NCBI GenBank assembly: GCA_018400295.1
Contig: JAGYMZ010000012.1
Location: 1-64,000 of the forward strand
From: Bacteroidales bacterium
GTDB lineage: Bacteria > Bacteroidota > Bacteroidia > Bacteroidales > B18-G4
Length of the DNA stretch: 64,000 bases
Reading direction: 5' to 3'
A program made the position numbers and the translations under genes. The notes beneath the pieces are model-generated. The model was given only the letters and a program-made list of their open reading frames with translations. It searched no databases and was not told where the DNA came from. Below, piece by piece: positions 10,701 through 19,791 of this stretch (positions are counted from its first letter, which is position 1; each line of letters opens with the position of its first letter).

Positions 10701-11209
10701 ACGATGGGGTCGCCGTCGTTGGTGCCGGTCCATGGCCCTATAAACCCATCCCAGAGTGTGCTGTTGTCGGCCGGCCCGTAAAGCAAACTTCCTGATTTGT
10801 CATAGATGGAAAATGACAGGTTGATCATCTGGAAATAATGGCCGGGACCAACGTCTCCCTGTGTGTCGGGCGGGTAAACACCATTTACGTTGCTGATGCC
10901 ATCGAAATTCTGTTCTATGGTTCGGGTGTTATTGGTACCCATGGCATGTTGAAGAACAGGGTCGGTGATATTTTGCGATTGGTGACCTTTGGCTTTCTTG
11001 TTTTCCTCGTTCCGAATGATATTATCTTTCCAGGAACGGTCCCGTTGGCCTGGCATTACCGGGGTGATATCTCTCAGGGGCTTTGTTTTCCTGAAGTGTT
11101 TGGCTTTCTGAACTTCAGGATTGGTGAACTGGGTCTGTTGTGCCTGCACGGGTTGAAAGGAAATGATCAGCCACGGGAATAATAAGAAACATAAGGGCTT
11201 AATAGACAT
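7778..11209 (-). CDS. Large secreted protein with PKD-like repeats and T9SS type A sorting domain
   Basis: Signal peptide; tandem modules of the form VxWxTxGDGxFDDxxxxxxxYTPGxxDIxxGxVxLxLTA; C-terminus DIHIQPNPNKGIFTLKA...GIYFLRIACGKQLLTKRLITH. Confidence 0.83.
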   Translation of the reverse strand: MSIKPLCFLLFPWLIISFQPVQAQQTQFTNPEVQKAKHFRKTKPLRDITPVMPGQRDRSWKDNIIRNEENKKAKGHQSQNITDPVLQHAMGTNNTRTIEQNFDGISNVNGVYPPDTQGDVGPGHYFQMINLSFSIYDKSGSLLYGPADNSTLWDGFIGPWTGTNDGDPIVLYDELADRWLASQFAVNTSDGTYWQLIAISETSDPTGSYYQYAFQFPAFNDYPKFGVWPDAYYASFNIFGSYFRAAAAAFERDSMLAGDPNASMILFDLPNGSDPASMLPSDFDGTPPPAGTPNYFTYFNDDVWGYPTDELRIWEFSADWATPSNSTFTESKILQPAAFDWEICSAYRGRCIDQQGTSRKLEALSDRMMYRLQYRNFGTHESLLTNHTVDAGGGVAGIRWYEIRDTHNGNGWEIHQEGTFSPDSDHRWMGSIAMDGNGNIALGYSVSSSSMYPAIRFTGRFSTDPPGQMTITEEEILAGTGAQTGSACRWGDYSMMAVDPSSPTTFWYTNEYLQTTGTAPWKTRIASFWFQPPMPSVNAGPDQITCEQDPVTLNPTVGNQSSVEWNTTGDGSFDDPALLNATYTPGTGDVTNDSVLLILTAYALAPLTDSVLDTTKLTILSRALAYSGNDTTICENASLATQGYVENADSVLWNTSGDGTFDDSTLVSALYTPGPADIDSGSVTLSLTAYSISPCTGDSTDIMTLSIQYLPEANAGTDDTICEGETYPLSGTASNHASVFWTTTGDGIFSNDSILDPVYTPGIADISNGTVTLTLTANAVFPCATDSSHAMELTIDELPTVDAGVFQTIPYGTSTTLSGAVSGGSGSFSYLWTPQDKVIDPTNLTTETVMLEATTIFTLTVTDLNTGCAGDDTVTINITGGPLAAEAMATPDNICEGDSTQLDVIPSGGSGTYSYAWTSDPPGFSDSIQNPTAYPPGNTTYIVTVDDGYSTINSSVDVTVFNEPYANAGMDTTICHDETITLYGTADNYSYLLWESDGDGFFNDPGILDATYTPGTGDIENGQAVLSLIAYPISPCMQADSDDLVLSIDVCSGMKGYISGTPDIHIQPNPNKGIFTLKANGLSCTSVKVDISDILGNHFYAKVFQPNKGSLDETLNMKSFPKGIYFLRIACGKQLLTKRLITH

Positions 11210-11386
11210 AATTTCATTTTTCGTTACAAGTATGCTGTAAAAATAGTAAATACCAGGGTGTTATTAAATACGGGGAAACGCTGAAATTGTTCAATAAATA
11301 CCGCAGAAAAACCCGGATCCTGTTTCTTTTTGTTGACAGGCCCGGGAATTCTTTATATCTTAACATCCTGATAATTTATTTTTTGT

Positions 11387-12862
11387 ATGGAGCACATTAA
11401 AAAATACGGTTTCTGTATCCCTTATTCGTTATTCTTTTTGATCTGTGTGGGCTTGATGTCTTGTATGATTGTGTCTTGCGGGTCAAATGAAACGAAGGAC
11501 CGGGACCTTGAACACATACCGGAAACTATGATCCATAGGGATTTTGGAGAGATCAAAGAGGACGGTGTTTTACGGGCCATCACGATCTACAGTGCCACAA
11601 GTTATTTTCTTTACCGTGGACGCCCTATGGGATTCGAGTATGAATTGCTTGAGCGATTGGCCAATCATCTGGATCTTCGCCTGGAGATCGTGATGGCTGA
11701 TGACATCAATGACTTGTTTGACATGTTGAACCGCGGTGAGGGCGATCTTATTGCATACGGGCTTACCGTTACAGCACCGCGAAGAAAGCTTGTGAATTTT
11801 ACCCGGCACCATTTTGTCACCCATCAGGTACTGGTGCAGCGAAAACCGGAAAACTGGAGAAAGATGAAGCTTCATGAAATTCAAAAGGAGTTGGTTACGA
11901 ATGCCCTGGATTTAATTGACGATACGGTCCATGTCCGGAAAAATTCTTCCTATTTTCACCGTCTGAAAAATCTTTCCCAGGAAATGGGCGGTGCCATCCA
12001 TATCAAGACCATATCCGGGAATTATGCCACCGGCGAGATAATACAAATGGTTGTAAACGGGAAGGTGAAATATACCGTTGCAGATTACAGCATAGCGGCC
12101 ATAAACCAGACTTATTACCCTATCCTTGATGTTTCAACACCGGTCAGCTTTTCTCAGCGCATAGCATGGGCGGTTCGAAAGAATTCACCGGATCTTTTAG
12201 CGGTTGTCAATGAATGGATCAAGGGGATGAAAAAGGAAACGGACTATTATGTGATCTACAATAAATATTTCAGGAACAAGAAATTATTCAAAAGAAGGAT
12301 ACGCAGCGAGTTTTATAGTCTGAATACCGGTAAGATAAGTCTGTATGACACGCACATTAAAAGGCATGCAGGCATGATCGGATGGGACTGGCGACTGATC
12401 AGTTCACTTATCTATCAGGAATCACGTTTTGAAGAGGATGCCGAGTCATGGGCAGGAGGAAAAGGGCTGATGCAATTGATGCCGGCAACTGCCCGGGAAC
12501 TTGGGGTAAATAACAGGACCGATCCGGCTGAAAACATTGAAGGCGGCATTAAGTACCTGGGCCGGCTTTGGGATCGCTGGGATGACATTGCAGATTCTGT
12601 TCAGCGGATAAAGTTCGTGCTTGCCTCATATAATTGTGGCTACCATCATGTACGCGATGCCCAGCGCCTGGCTGAAAAGTACGGGAAAGCTCCGTTGGTA
12701 TGGGATGAGAATGTTGAGGAGTATATCCTGAAATTGTCTTTCCGCAGGTATTTTCAGGATGAAGTGGTTGAATATGGGTATGTGCGGGGTTCCGAGCCTT
12801 ATGAATACGTTCGCGAGATCTTTGAGCGCTACGATCATTACCGGAAATTCATCCCGGCCTGA
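11387..12862 (+). CDS. mltF: MltF-like lytic transglycosylase (periplasmic solute-binding domain plus SLT domain)
   Basis: SBP_bac_3-like N-terminal half and SLT motif SLIYQESRFEEDAESWAGGKGLMQLMPATARELG. Confidence 0.88.
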   Translation: MEHIKKYGFCIPYSLFFLICVGLMSCMIVSCGSNETKDRDLEHIPETMIHRDFGEIKEDGVLRAITIYSATSYFLYRGRPMGFEYELLERLANHLDLRLEIVMADDINDLFDMLNRGEGDLIAYGLTVTAPRRKLVNFTRHHFVTHQVLVQRKPENWRKMKLHEIQKELVTNALDLIDDTVHVRKNSSYFHRLKNLSQEMGGAIHIKTISGNYATGEIIQMVVNGKVKYTVADYSIAAINQTYYPILDVSTPVSFSQRIAWAVRKNSPDLLAVVNEWIKGMKKETDYYVIYNKYFRNKKLFKRRIRSEFYSLNTGKISLYDTHIKRHAGMIGWDWRLISSLIYQESRFEEDAESWAGGKGLMQLMPATARELGVNNRTDPAENIEGGIKYLGRLWDRWDDIADSVQRIKFVLASYNCGYHHVRDAQRLAEKYGKAPLVWDENVEEYILKLSFRRYFQDEVVEYGYVRGSEPYEYVREIFERYDHYRKFIPA

Positions 12863-12961
12863 TCATGCCCAATACGCCACAATACTTTTGTTTTTTTATT
12901 TTTATTCTTTTATCTGCAAACATAGGACGCATCCTTCAAAATAAAACCAATGATTTAAACC

Positions 12962-14113
12962 ATGCTTCATACATCATACATAGAGCTTAGCAAGCGCGCA
13001 TTAAACAACAACATCCAGTTCATGAAAAATAAGGCTGGCCGTGGCGTGAAGTATTCCATGGTGATCAAGGCCAATGCTTATGGGCATGGTATTGAAGACC
13101 TGCTGCCCATGATCGAGGATGCTGGCATTGATCATTTTTCGGTGTTTAGCGTCACAGAGGCCATGCGGGTACATAAAATCAAAAAGGATGTGTGTGATCT
13201 GATGATCATGGGTTTTGTGGATGATGATTATATCGAATGGGCGATCGATAACGATGCTTCTTTTTTTGTTTTTAGCATGGACCGGTTAAAAGCTGTAAAG
13301 CAGATCGGAAAAAAAACGAAAAAGCGGGCCAAAGTGCATATCGAACTGGAAACCGGAATGCACCGGACGGGGTTTTGCCAGGATCAGCTGGAGGAAGTGG
13401 TGGGAATAATTAAAGGCAATCCGGATGTGTTTGAAATGGAAGGTTTATGTACCCACCTTGCAGGTGCGGATAGCATTACCAATTATAAGCGTGTTATGGA
13501 CCAGATCGTTACATTCCAGGATCTATGTTCGTGGTTCAATTCGGAAGGGCTGGCTTCAAGATACAGGCATATTGCCTGTTCTGCCGGAGTGCTGAATTTT
13601 CCGGACCACGTGTTTGATCTGGTGCGTGTCGGGATTTCCAACTATGGGTTTTGGCCCAGCAACGAAACCAAGATGATGCATATGCGCAACGGTGATATTC
13701 CTGAAGATCCGTTGAAAAGGGTCTTGTCCTGGAAAAGTGAGATCATGAGCGTAAACAATGTAGCGGAAGGGAAATATGTCAGTTATGGCACTTCTTACCT
13801 GACCAACCGGCGGAGCAAGATCGCAACGGTTCCGGTAGGATATGGCTATGGGTTCAACCGGACCCTGAGCAATAATGGCCATGTCCTTGTCCACGGAAAA
13901 CGTGTTCCGGTCGTGGGAACGGTCAACATGAACATGATGGTGATTGATGTGACCGACCTGCCCGGTGTAAAAGTGAACGATGAGGTCGTACTGATCGGTG
14001 AGCAGGGAGATGTGGAGATATCGGTGAGCTCTTTCGGGGACATGAACAACAGCATGAACTATGAGCTTTTGACAAGATTACCGGATCATATCCCAAGATA
14101 TGTAATAGCATAG
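12962..14113 (+). CDS. alr: Alanine racemase
   Basis: PLP lysine motif MVIKANAYGHG and catalytic Tyr motif KYVSYGTSYLTNRRSKIATVPVGYGYGF. Confidence 0.93.
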   Translation: MLHTSYIELSKRALNNNIQFMKNKAGRGVKYSMVIKANAYGHGIEDLLPMIEDAGIDHFSVFSVTEAMRVHKIKKDVCDLMIMGFVDDDYIEWAIDNDASFFVFSMDRLKAVKQIGKKTKKRAKVHIELETGMHRTGFCQDQLEEVVGIIKGNPDVFEMEGLCTHLAGADSITNYKRVMDQIVTFQDLCSWFNSEGLASRYRHIACSAGVLNFPDHVFDLVRVGISNYGFWPSNETKMMHMRNGDIPEDPLKRVLSWKSEIMSVNNVAEGKYVSYGTSYLTNRRSKIATVPVGYGYGFNRTLSNNGHVLVHGKRVPVVGTVNMNMMVIDVTDLPGVKVNDEVVLIGEQGDVEISVSSFGDMNNSMNYELLTRLPDHIPRYVIA

Positions 14114-14153
14114 AAATATAATCCCGGATGGTGCTTTGCAGATACCGGGAAGG

Positions 14154-16532
14154 CTATTCATATGTCAACACCTCTGCCGGATTGGTTCGGGTGGCTTTCA
14201 GGGTTTGATAGAGCATAGCCAGGATGCTGATGAGCAACACAATTACAAAGGCCGCGGGGAATATCCACCAATAGTTGCCGATGTGTATCCTGAATGCAAA
14301 ATTTTCCAGCCATGTTGAAATAAAAATATAAGCAACTGGCCAGGCCAAAAGGGTCCCTATCAGAACCCAGCGCAAGAGGTCCCTGAACAGAAGCATTAAT
14401 ATGTCAGCCGGACTTCCTCCCAGGGTTTTGCGGATAGCGATCTCTTTCATTTTTTTGCGTATGGTGAACGTGGCAAGCCCATACAATCCCAGCATCGAAA
14501 GCAACATCGCCAGAATAGCGGCGGATGTGATCAGATGGTTTACTTGCCTTTCTTTGCGGTAGTGCCTTTCAAGGGACTGGTCCAGGAAATAGTAATCGGC
14601 GATGTAAAAGGGATCCGCTTCCTGCATGATCCGGCTGAGCTTTTCCACTGCCTGATTAGCCGCGCCGGGCTTTATTCTGACGGATATCCGGTTAAAATTA
14701 TGGGAATACATGGTAAAAACATGTGGGTCTACTTCATGGTGGAAGGAGCGGAAATTAAAATCCTTCACAACGCCAGCCACTTTCCCGGATTGTTCCCATA
14801 CAACAACTTTTTTCCCGATAGGGTTCTTTAGTCCGAGTTTTTTCACCGCGATCTCATTCAATATAAATACCCCCGTGTCTGTCGCCATTTCGGGGTTAAA
14901 GTCACGACCTTTGATAATATGCAAACCCATTGTTTCAATATACCCGTGCTGGACCCGGTTCTCATAAACGATCATGCCTGATTTGGGATCATCTCCTTCG
15001 TTGTATAGATTCTGGACGCTCCGGTCATAACCTGGTACGCTTTGGGAGGCTGTTACTTCAACCACATAGGGCAGGTTTTTCATTTCGCCTTTGAGTGATT
15101 TGTATGAATTCCGGATCTTTCCTGTGAGGTTATGGAAAACCAGGACGTTTTCTTTGTTAAAGCCCGGGTCCTTTTGTTGAATATAACCCATTTGTGCCTG
15201 GATCAATAAAATGGATGTGATCAGAAAAACAGAAATGGACATTTGCATTGTGACGAGCACTTTTCTGAGGAAATGCGGATCCTTCCCGCTGTGCCGGATG
15301 CCTTTCAGGACCCTGACAGGTTGAAAGCGTGACAGATATAAAGCCGGGTATATGCCTGATATGGCTCCGGTAAAAACCGCAAAAAATACCATGCTCAGAA
15401 AAATCCAGGGATTGTTCCAGTAAACGATGGACATATCCGTATCCAGCGTGGAAGCAAGCGGGATTATCAGCAGTTCGTTCAGCACCAGGGCCAATGAAAA
15501 TGAGATGAGGGCAAGGATCACGGATTCGCCGGTAAACTGCCAGACGATATTCCTGCGGGTGGCCCCGCATACCTTACGCATGCTTATTTCCCGGGCACGG
15601 CTATCGGATTGGGCCGTTACAAGATTGATGAAATTCATGACTGCGATGAGGATGATAAAAACCGCCAGGGCAATGAAGATGTATACCTTGTTGATATCCC
15701 CCTGGTCCGATGTGTCGAAGCTGAAATCTGAGTAAAGGTGTATGCGGTGCAGGGGCTGGAGGGAGTGATCCATTCTGATTCCGTAGTTTCCCAGCCGTTC
15801 GTCGATGCTATTATTGGCGATCCCGATGACCTTCTTTTTGACGGCAGCAGGATCCACGCCTTCCCTGAAGAGATAATACTGTGGAAAGGATATCCCGTTG
15901 CTTTTCACAACGTTGTATTCCGGACGTTCGACCGAAGAAAAGGAGGCGAACATATCGGACTTCAGGTGGGAATTCGGTGGGATGTTTGCGATGATCCCGG
16001 TTACTTTATAGGGATTGCCGTCAATGTTCAGCATTTGGTTCAGGGCTGTGTCCCCGAAAAATTTTTGGGCCGTTTTCCGGGTAAGCACTACTGTAAACGG
16101 ATCCCTTAGTGCGATGTCGGGATTGCCTTCCAGGAAAGGGAAGTCAAAGATGCCGAAAAAGGATGTATCCACCCAGACAAGGGTTTCCGAGATAAAACGT
16201 TTATCCGCAAACGTTACCTCTTCCGTATCCCATCCATATACCCGGCTGGCTTTTTCTATTTCGGGTACTTGCTGCAATACGGCCTGTGGAATTTCACCGG
16301 AACTGGCTGAAATGGAAATAGCCTTGCCACCGGGCATGGACCCTTCACCTGCGATCCTGTAAATGCGGTCCCCTTTTTTATGAAAATTATCGTAGCTAAG
16401 CTCAAAATATACATAGTTCATGATCAGAATGGAGGATGAGAACCCAACCATAAGGCCTATGATGTTGATCATGGAATTGACTTTGTGTCTCAGCAAAGTC
16501 CGGATAGCGATCTTGATAAAATTCTTAATCAC
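14154..16532 (-). CDS. ABC transporter permease (FtsX/MacB-PCD type)
   Basis: MIKNFIKIAIRTLLRHKVNSMINIIGLMVGFSSS N-terminus, two FtsX-like blocks ending IRKTLGGSPADILMLLFRDLLRWVLIG. Confidence 0.92.
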   Translation of the reverse strand: MIKNFIKIAIRTLLRHKVNSMINIIGLMVGFSSSILIMNYVYFELSYDNFHKKGDRIYRIAGEGSMPGGKAISISASSGEIPQAVLQQVPEIEKASRVYGWDTEEVTFADKRFISETLVWVDTSFFGIFDFPFLEGNPDIALRDPFTVVLTRKTAQKFFGDTALNQMLNIDGNPYKVTGIIANIPPNSHLKSDMFASFSSVERPEYNVVKSNGISFPQYYLFREGVDPAAVKKKVIGIANNSIDERLGNYGIRMDHSLQPLHRIHLYSDFSFDTSDQGDINKVYIFIALAVFIILIAVMNFINLVTAQSDSRAREISMRKVCGATRRNIVWQFTGESVILALISFSLALVLNELLIIPLASTLDTDMSIVYWNNPWIFLSMVFFAVFTGAISGIYPALYLSRFQPVRVLKGIRHSGKDPHFLRKVLVTMQMSISVFLITSILLIQAQMGYIQQKDPGFNKENVLVFHNLTGKIRNSYKSLKGEMKNLPYVVEVTASQSVPGYDRSVQNLYNEGDDPKSGMIVYENRVQHGYIETMGLHIIKGRDFNPEMATDTGVFILNEIAVKKLGLKNPIGKKVVVWEQSGKVAGVVKDFNFRSFHHEVDPHVFTMYSHNFNRISVRIKPGAANQAVEKLSRIMQEADPFYIADYYFLDQSLERHYRKERQVNHLITSAAILAMLLSMLGLYGLATFTIRKKMKEIAIRKTLGGSPADILMLLFRDLLRWVLIGTLLAWPVAYIFISTWLENFAFRIHIGNYWWIFPAAFVIVLLISILAMLYQTLKATRTNPAEVLTYE

Positions 16533-16688
16533 GATCTTCGCGGTTTAAATTTCCTGAATATGTAATATGAAGGATAAGATGGAATTTTGTTACAGGAAGG
16601 CAGGAATTTTCTTTGATAGGCCAGGTGCTTCCTGCCTGGTGAATGCTTGCGAAACGCGGTCAGAAGCTGGTCGTTTTCCGGGAAGTGT

Positions 16689-17354
16689 TTATCCGTTATC
16701 TTTCTGAAGAATGCAAAACATGGAATGGTATGTTTCCGGGCGGGTAAGGAAACCCTCCACATGTTGTTTTTCTTCCTGGATCAGCCGCAACATCGTTGAA
16801 TCGGTCTTACAGGAATCTGCCAGTTCCTGAAGCTTTTTTTGCAAACAACTGTAATAGGATTTCCACCAGGCATCTGCCGGCAGTTCAAAGCTGTCCTTTA
16901 TTTTGTACCGGCAAGCCTGAATAATCTTTATTTTTTCGTTTTTAATGTCATCGTGTACGACATAGTAACCCTTGTCTTTTAAAAAAGGCCTGAAAAAGGC
17001 CAGCCCTTTTTCAAAACCGATGATGTTCAGGATGCCTTCCGCCCAGATAATGTCAAAGCTTTTTTCCGGAAGGCGGGCTTTGAACACAGATGAATGTATG
17101 GTTTCTATTTTATTTTCCAGGTGCAGTTTTTTTATCCTGGAATTGAGAAAGTCAATGCAGTCTTTGTCTTCATCAACAGCCACTATATTTCCGTTTGTTA
17201 ATTCAGCAAGTTGCAGGGAGGTGGCTCCGGTGCCACACCCCAGGTCCAGGAGCTGGGGCTCATCAATATATGGTATTTTCCCGAATGCTTTCCGGGTATA
17301 TTCTATCAGATTGGTGCGGCATGTGTCGCGGATGGATAATATATTGATGTTCAT
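16689..17354 (-). CDS. Class I SAM-dependent methyltransferase
   Basis: Motif LLDLGCGTGATSLQLAELTNGNIVAVDED. Confidence 0.87.
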   Translation of the reverse strand: MNINILSIRDTCRTNLIEYTRKAFGKIPYIDEPQLLDLGCGTGATSLQLAELTNGNIVAVDEDKDCIDFLNSRIKKLHLENKIETIHSSVFKARLPEKSFDIIWAEGILNIIGFEKGLAFFRPFLKDKGYYVVHDDIKNEKIKIIQACRYKIKDSFELPADAWWKSYYSCLQKKLQELADSCKTDSTMLRLIQEEKQHVEGFLTRPETYHSMFCILQKDNG

Positions 17355-17521
17355 GGGCTAGGAATATGGTGCATAAGGTACAAAAAAGCGAAAATCAATT
17401 TATTTGTGAAGATACCCATGTTTTTTAAGAAAAATCAAGAATGGCATCTTCCCACATGAGGCAAACTATTGTTAACCTGTGGATGTTTTTTTACATTTTT
17501 TTCAAAAAAAAGAGCATTGCC

Positions 17522-18253
17522 TCAAAAACCGATGAGGTATTCTGTGTTTATGCCTTTGCTTACGAATGTCTGAAAGGCATTATTTAACGTATCTTCTGTG
17601 GAAGCATGGACATTTTTCCTGGCCGGGGGCCGGGTTGGAACTGTGAGGTAGGCGATATCCGGGTGAAGTTGATGAATGAAAGAAGAAACGGCTTCAAGAG
17701 ACTCCACGCCATCATTGACGCCATCGATGAGCATCGTTTCAGTAATGAGTTTGCCCTTGAATGTGGTTGAAAATTCAAACATAGCCCTTAGTATCTGTTC
17801 CAGGGTCAGTGATTTATGAGGCCTGTTGACCTTTTTCCAGGTCCCATTGTCCACGGCATCAATTTTCAGGGAGACCAGGTCTGCACGTTCCAGGTCTTTT
17901 CTGACATCCTTCTGCCATAGCAGTGACCCATTGGTGATCACGGCTATTTTAATGCCCGATACGAGCAGCAGATTGATCTCCTGTCCCAGTCCACTATCCA
18001 GTGTGGGTTCACCATCGGGTATAAAAGTAAGGTAATCGATGTTTTCATTTCTTTTATGAAGATTGTTTACGTTGCCAAGCACTTCATCTGCCAGTTGTTC
18101 GGGATGATACTTTCTGCTGCGTTTGATCTCCATGCTGACGGCTATGCCAAGCTGGCAGTAAATACAGGCATAGCTGCAAATTTTGGAAGGCATGTTGTTA
18201 ATGCCCAAACTACTGCCAAGCCTCCGGGAGGGAAAAGGTCCAAATGTTTTCAT
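17522..18253 (-). CDS. Radical SAM protein
   Basis: MKTFGPFPSRRLGSSLGINNMPSKICSYACIYCQLG with CxxxCxxC cluster; ORF opens at 18277 but MKTFGPF start preferred. Confidence 0.88.
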   Translation of the reverse strand: MKTFGPFPSRRLGSSLGINNMPSKICSYACIYCQLGIAVSMEIKRSRKYHPEQLADEVLGNVNNLHKRNENIDYLTFIPDGEPTLDSGLGQEINLLLVSGIKIAVITNGSLLWQKDVRKDLERADLVSLKIDAVDNGTWKKVNRPHKSLTLEQILRAMFEFSTTFKGKLITETMLIDGVNDGVESLEAVSSFIHQLHPDIAYLTVPTRPPARKNVHASTEDTLNNAFQTFVSKGINTEYLIGF

Positions 18254-18747
18254 AAAATAGTCTTCGTGATCCGGCACAGCCGTACGAGGCGTTTCATGCC
18301 TCCGATTTTCATGGTGCGGGCTACAATGTTACCGCATGCAGACAGGGAGAAGACGGGAAATTGCCGGGTATCCTTCAAAATTGATCTCATGTCGGCACAA
18401 GATCATTATGGCTCGTTCTGGATGCACACAGGCAATGATCATCCTGGGATCTATCATGTTCCCCATAGTAATGTTGTCATCCGGGCAATAAATGAAAGTT
18501 GTGTTTAGCAGGATATGAACGGTATGTGCATTGTCAGGATGCCACTTTTTTTGAAGCGTATACCGGTTGCTTTTGATCCGGCTTTCTCTGTCAAACCCTT
18601 GGTCATTTAATCAAAGATACGATTTTTTTTGTAATATTAAAAGATTATTCCATTATAAATAAGATCTAAAGTGTAGATCGGGTTTGGTCTGATGGTTGAC
18701 TGGTATAGTATTTGTTCCTGGCATTGCGAACCCTTAAATTTTTCATC

Positions 18748-18942
18748 ATGGCGATCAAAGAAGTTTTTATAGAAGAAGGTTGTACGGCATGCGGGCTTTG
18801 CACCGATATCTGTCCGGAAGTCTTTGAGCTCCCCGACGATGTTGCCATCGTTAAAGAAGGTGTTAATTTTGATGATTTCGAGGATGAGATCAAAGAAGCG
18901 GCAGAGAGCTGCCCGGTGGAGGTGATCAAATATAAGGAATAG
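18748..18942 (+). CDS. Ferredoxin, single 4Fe-4S cluster
   Basis: MAIKEVFIEEGCTACGLCTDICPEVFEL...AAESCPVEVIKYKE. Confidence 0.93.
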   Translation: MAIKEVFIEEGCTACGLCTDICPEVFELPDDVAIVKEGVNFDDFEDEIKEAAESCPVEVIKYKE

Positions 18943-18984
18943 GTCAAAGACGAGCGCACCGCTTGCATCAGGGAACTACTCTTA

Positions 18985-19024
18985 TATAAAAATACCCCTG
19001 ATTAATGCATTGTCAAACAGGGGT
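18985..19024 (-). terminator. Intrinsic terminator downstream of tRNA-Cys
   Basis: ACCCCTG / CAGGGGT stem with T-rich tract on minus strand (plus: tataaaaat). Confidence 0.6.
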
Positions 19025-19031
19025 GGAATTG

Positions 19032-19102
19032 AGGTACCGAGCGGATTCGAACCGCTGTACAAGGTTTTGCAGACCTCTGCCTAACCACTCGGCCACGGTA
19101 CC
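19032..19102 (-). tRNA. tRNA-Cys (anticodon GCA)
   Basis: Acceptor GGTACCG/CGGTACC, anticodon loop with GCA (plus-strand tgc at 19068-19070), T-arm GGTTCGAATCC, discriminator U; 71 nt without CCA. Confidence 0.95.
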
Positions 19103-19154
19103 TTTTTGCGGGAATGCAAAGATACAAAAAATATGGTTATGGTTACAGGCTCAT

Positions 19155-19325
19155 CTATTTCTCTTTCTCTGCCAAGGCTTTCACGCATTCCGGACAGGGG
19201 CAGGGGGCGGGGATGGTATGGTCATGATCGGGGCGTTCGCATGAACAACCCGGTTGACTGAGGCATTCAAATTCTTTGCCGCAGGCAGGACAAATCTTTC
19301 GTTTTACTTTATAGATGGCTTTCAT
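19155..19325 (-). CDS. Small cysteine-rich (CWC-like) protein, 56 aa
   Basis: Hand translation MKAIYKVKRKICPACGKEFECLSQPGCSCERPDHDHTIPAPCPCPECVKALAEKEK; below size cutoff of ORF track. Confidence 0.75.
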   Translation of the reverse strand: MKAIYKVKRKICPACGKEFECLSQPGCSCERPDHDHTIPAPCPCPECVKALAEKEK

Positions 19326-19369
19326 GGTATGTTGGGGGCGTAATATTTAAAAGGACAAGCGCGGATAAC

Positions 19370-19720
19370 TCACATCGTTACAGTTACGCTTACCCTGTCC
19401 ACTTTCCCTCCCAGTGGAGGGTTCATCTTGGATATCTTTATACGGGCCGATTGCACTTTTGGATACGTTTCCGCTAAACGGTCCAGAATCCGGCGCGCTA
19501 CGTGCTCGATTAAATGAGACTTCTGTTCCATCTCATGTTTTACTAACAAATAAATGTCCTGGTAGTTCAATGTCCGGCTAAGTTTGTCGGTTTCTTCGGC
19601 TTCGCTCGTATTGGTTTCCAGGTAAAGGTCTACCAAAAAACGCGTACCAATGATCTGCTCCTCACGGAAACATCCGTGATATGCATAAAAATCCATTCCT
19701 TCCAGTGAAATAATAGCCAT
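19370..19720 (-). CDS. folB: Dihydroneopterin aldolase
   Basis: ISLEGMDFYAYHGCFREEQIIGTRFLVDLYLE...LNYQDIYLLVKHEM...LIEHVARRILDRL. Confidence 0.92.
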   Translation of the reverse strand: MAIISLEGMDFYAYHGCFREEQIIGTRFLVDLYLETNTSEAEETDKLSRTLNYQDIYLLVKHEMEQKSHLIEHVARRILDRLAETYPKVQSARIKISKMNPPLGGKVDRVSVTVTM

Positions 19721-19791
19721 AGTGTGTAAAATAAAAGCAAATAAGATAAAAATCCCTTACGTAATACACATGTGCCGGCTCCGGAAGCAGG

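Noticed and set aside
16597-16645. Inverted repeat GGCAGGAA/TTCCTGCC between methyltransferase and ABC permease
   Set aside because: Possible stem, but no T tract and a long loop; not strong enough to call as a terminator.
18056-18508. 150-aa plus-strand ORF
   Set aside because: Half overlaps the radical SAM gene antisense and has no recognisable domain.
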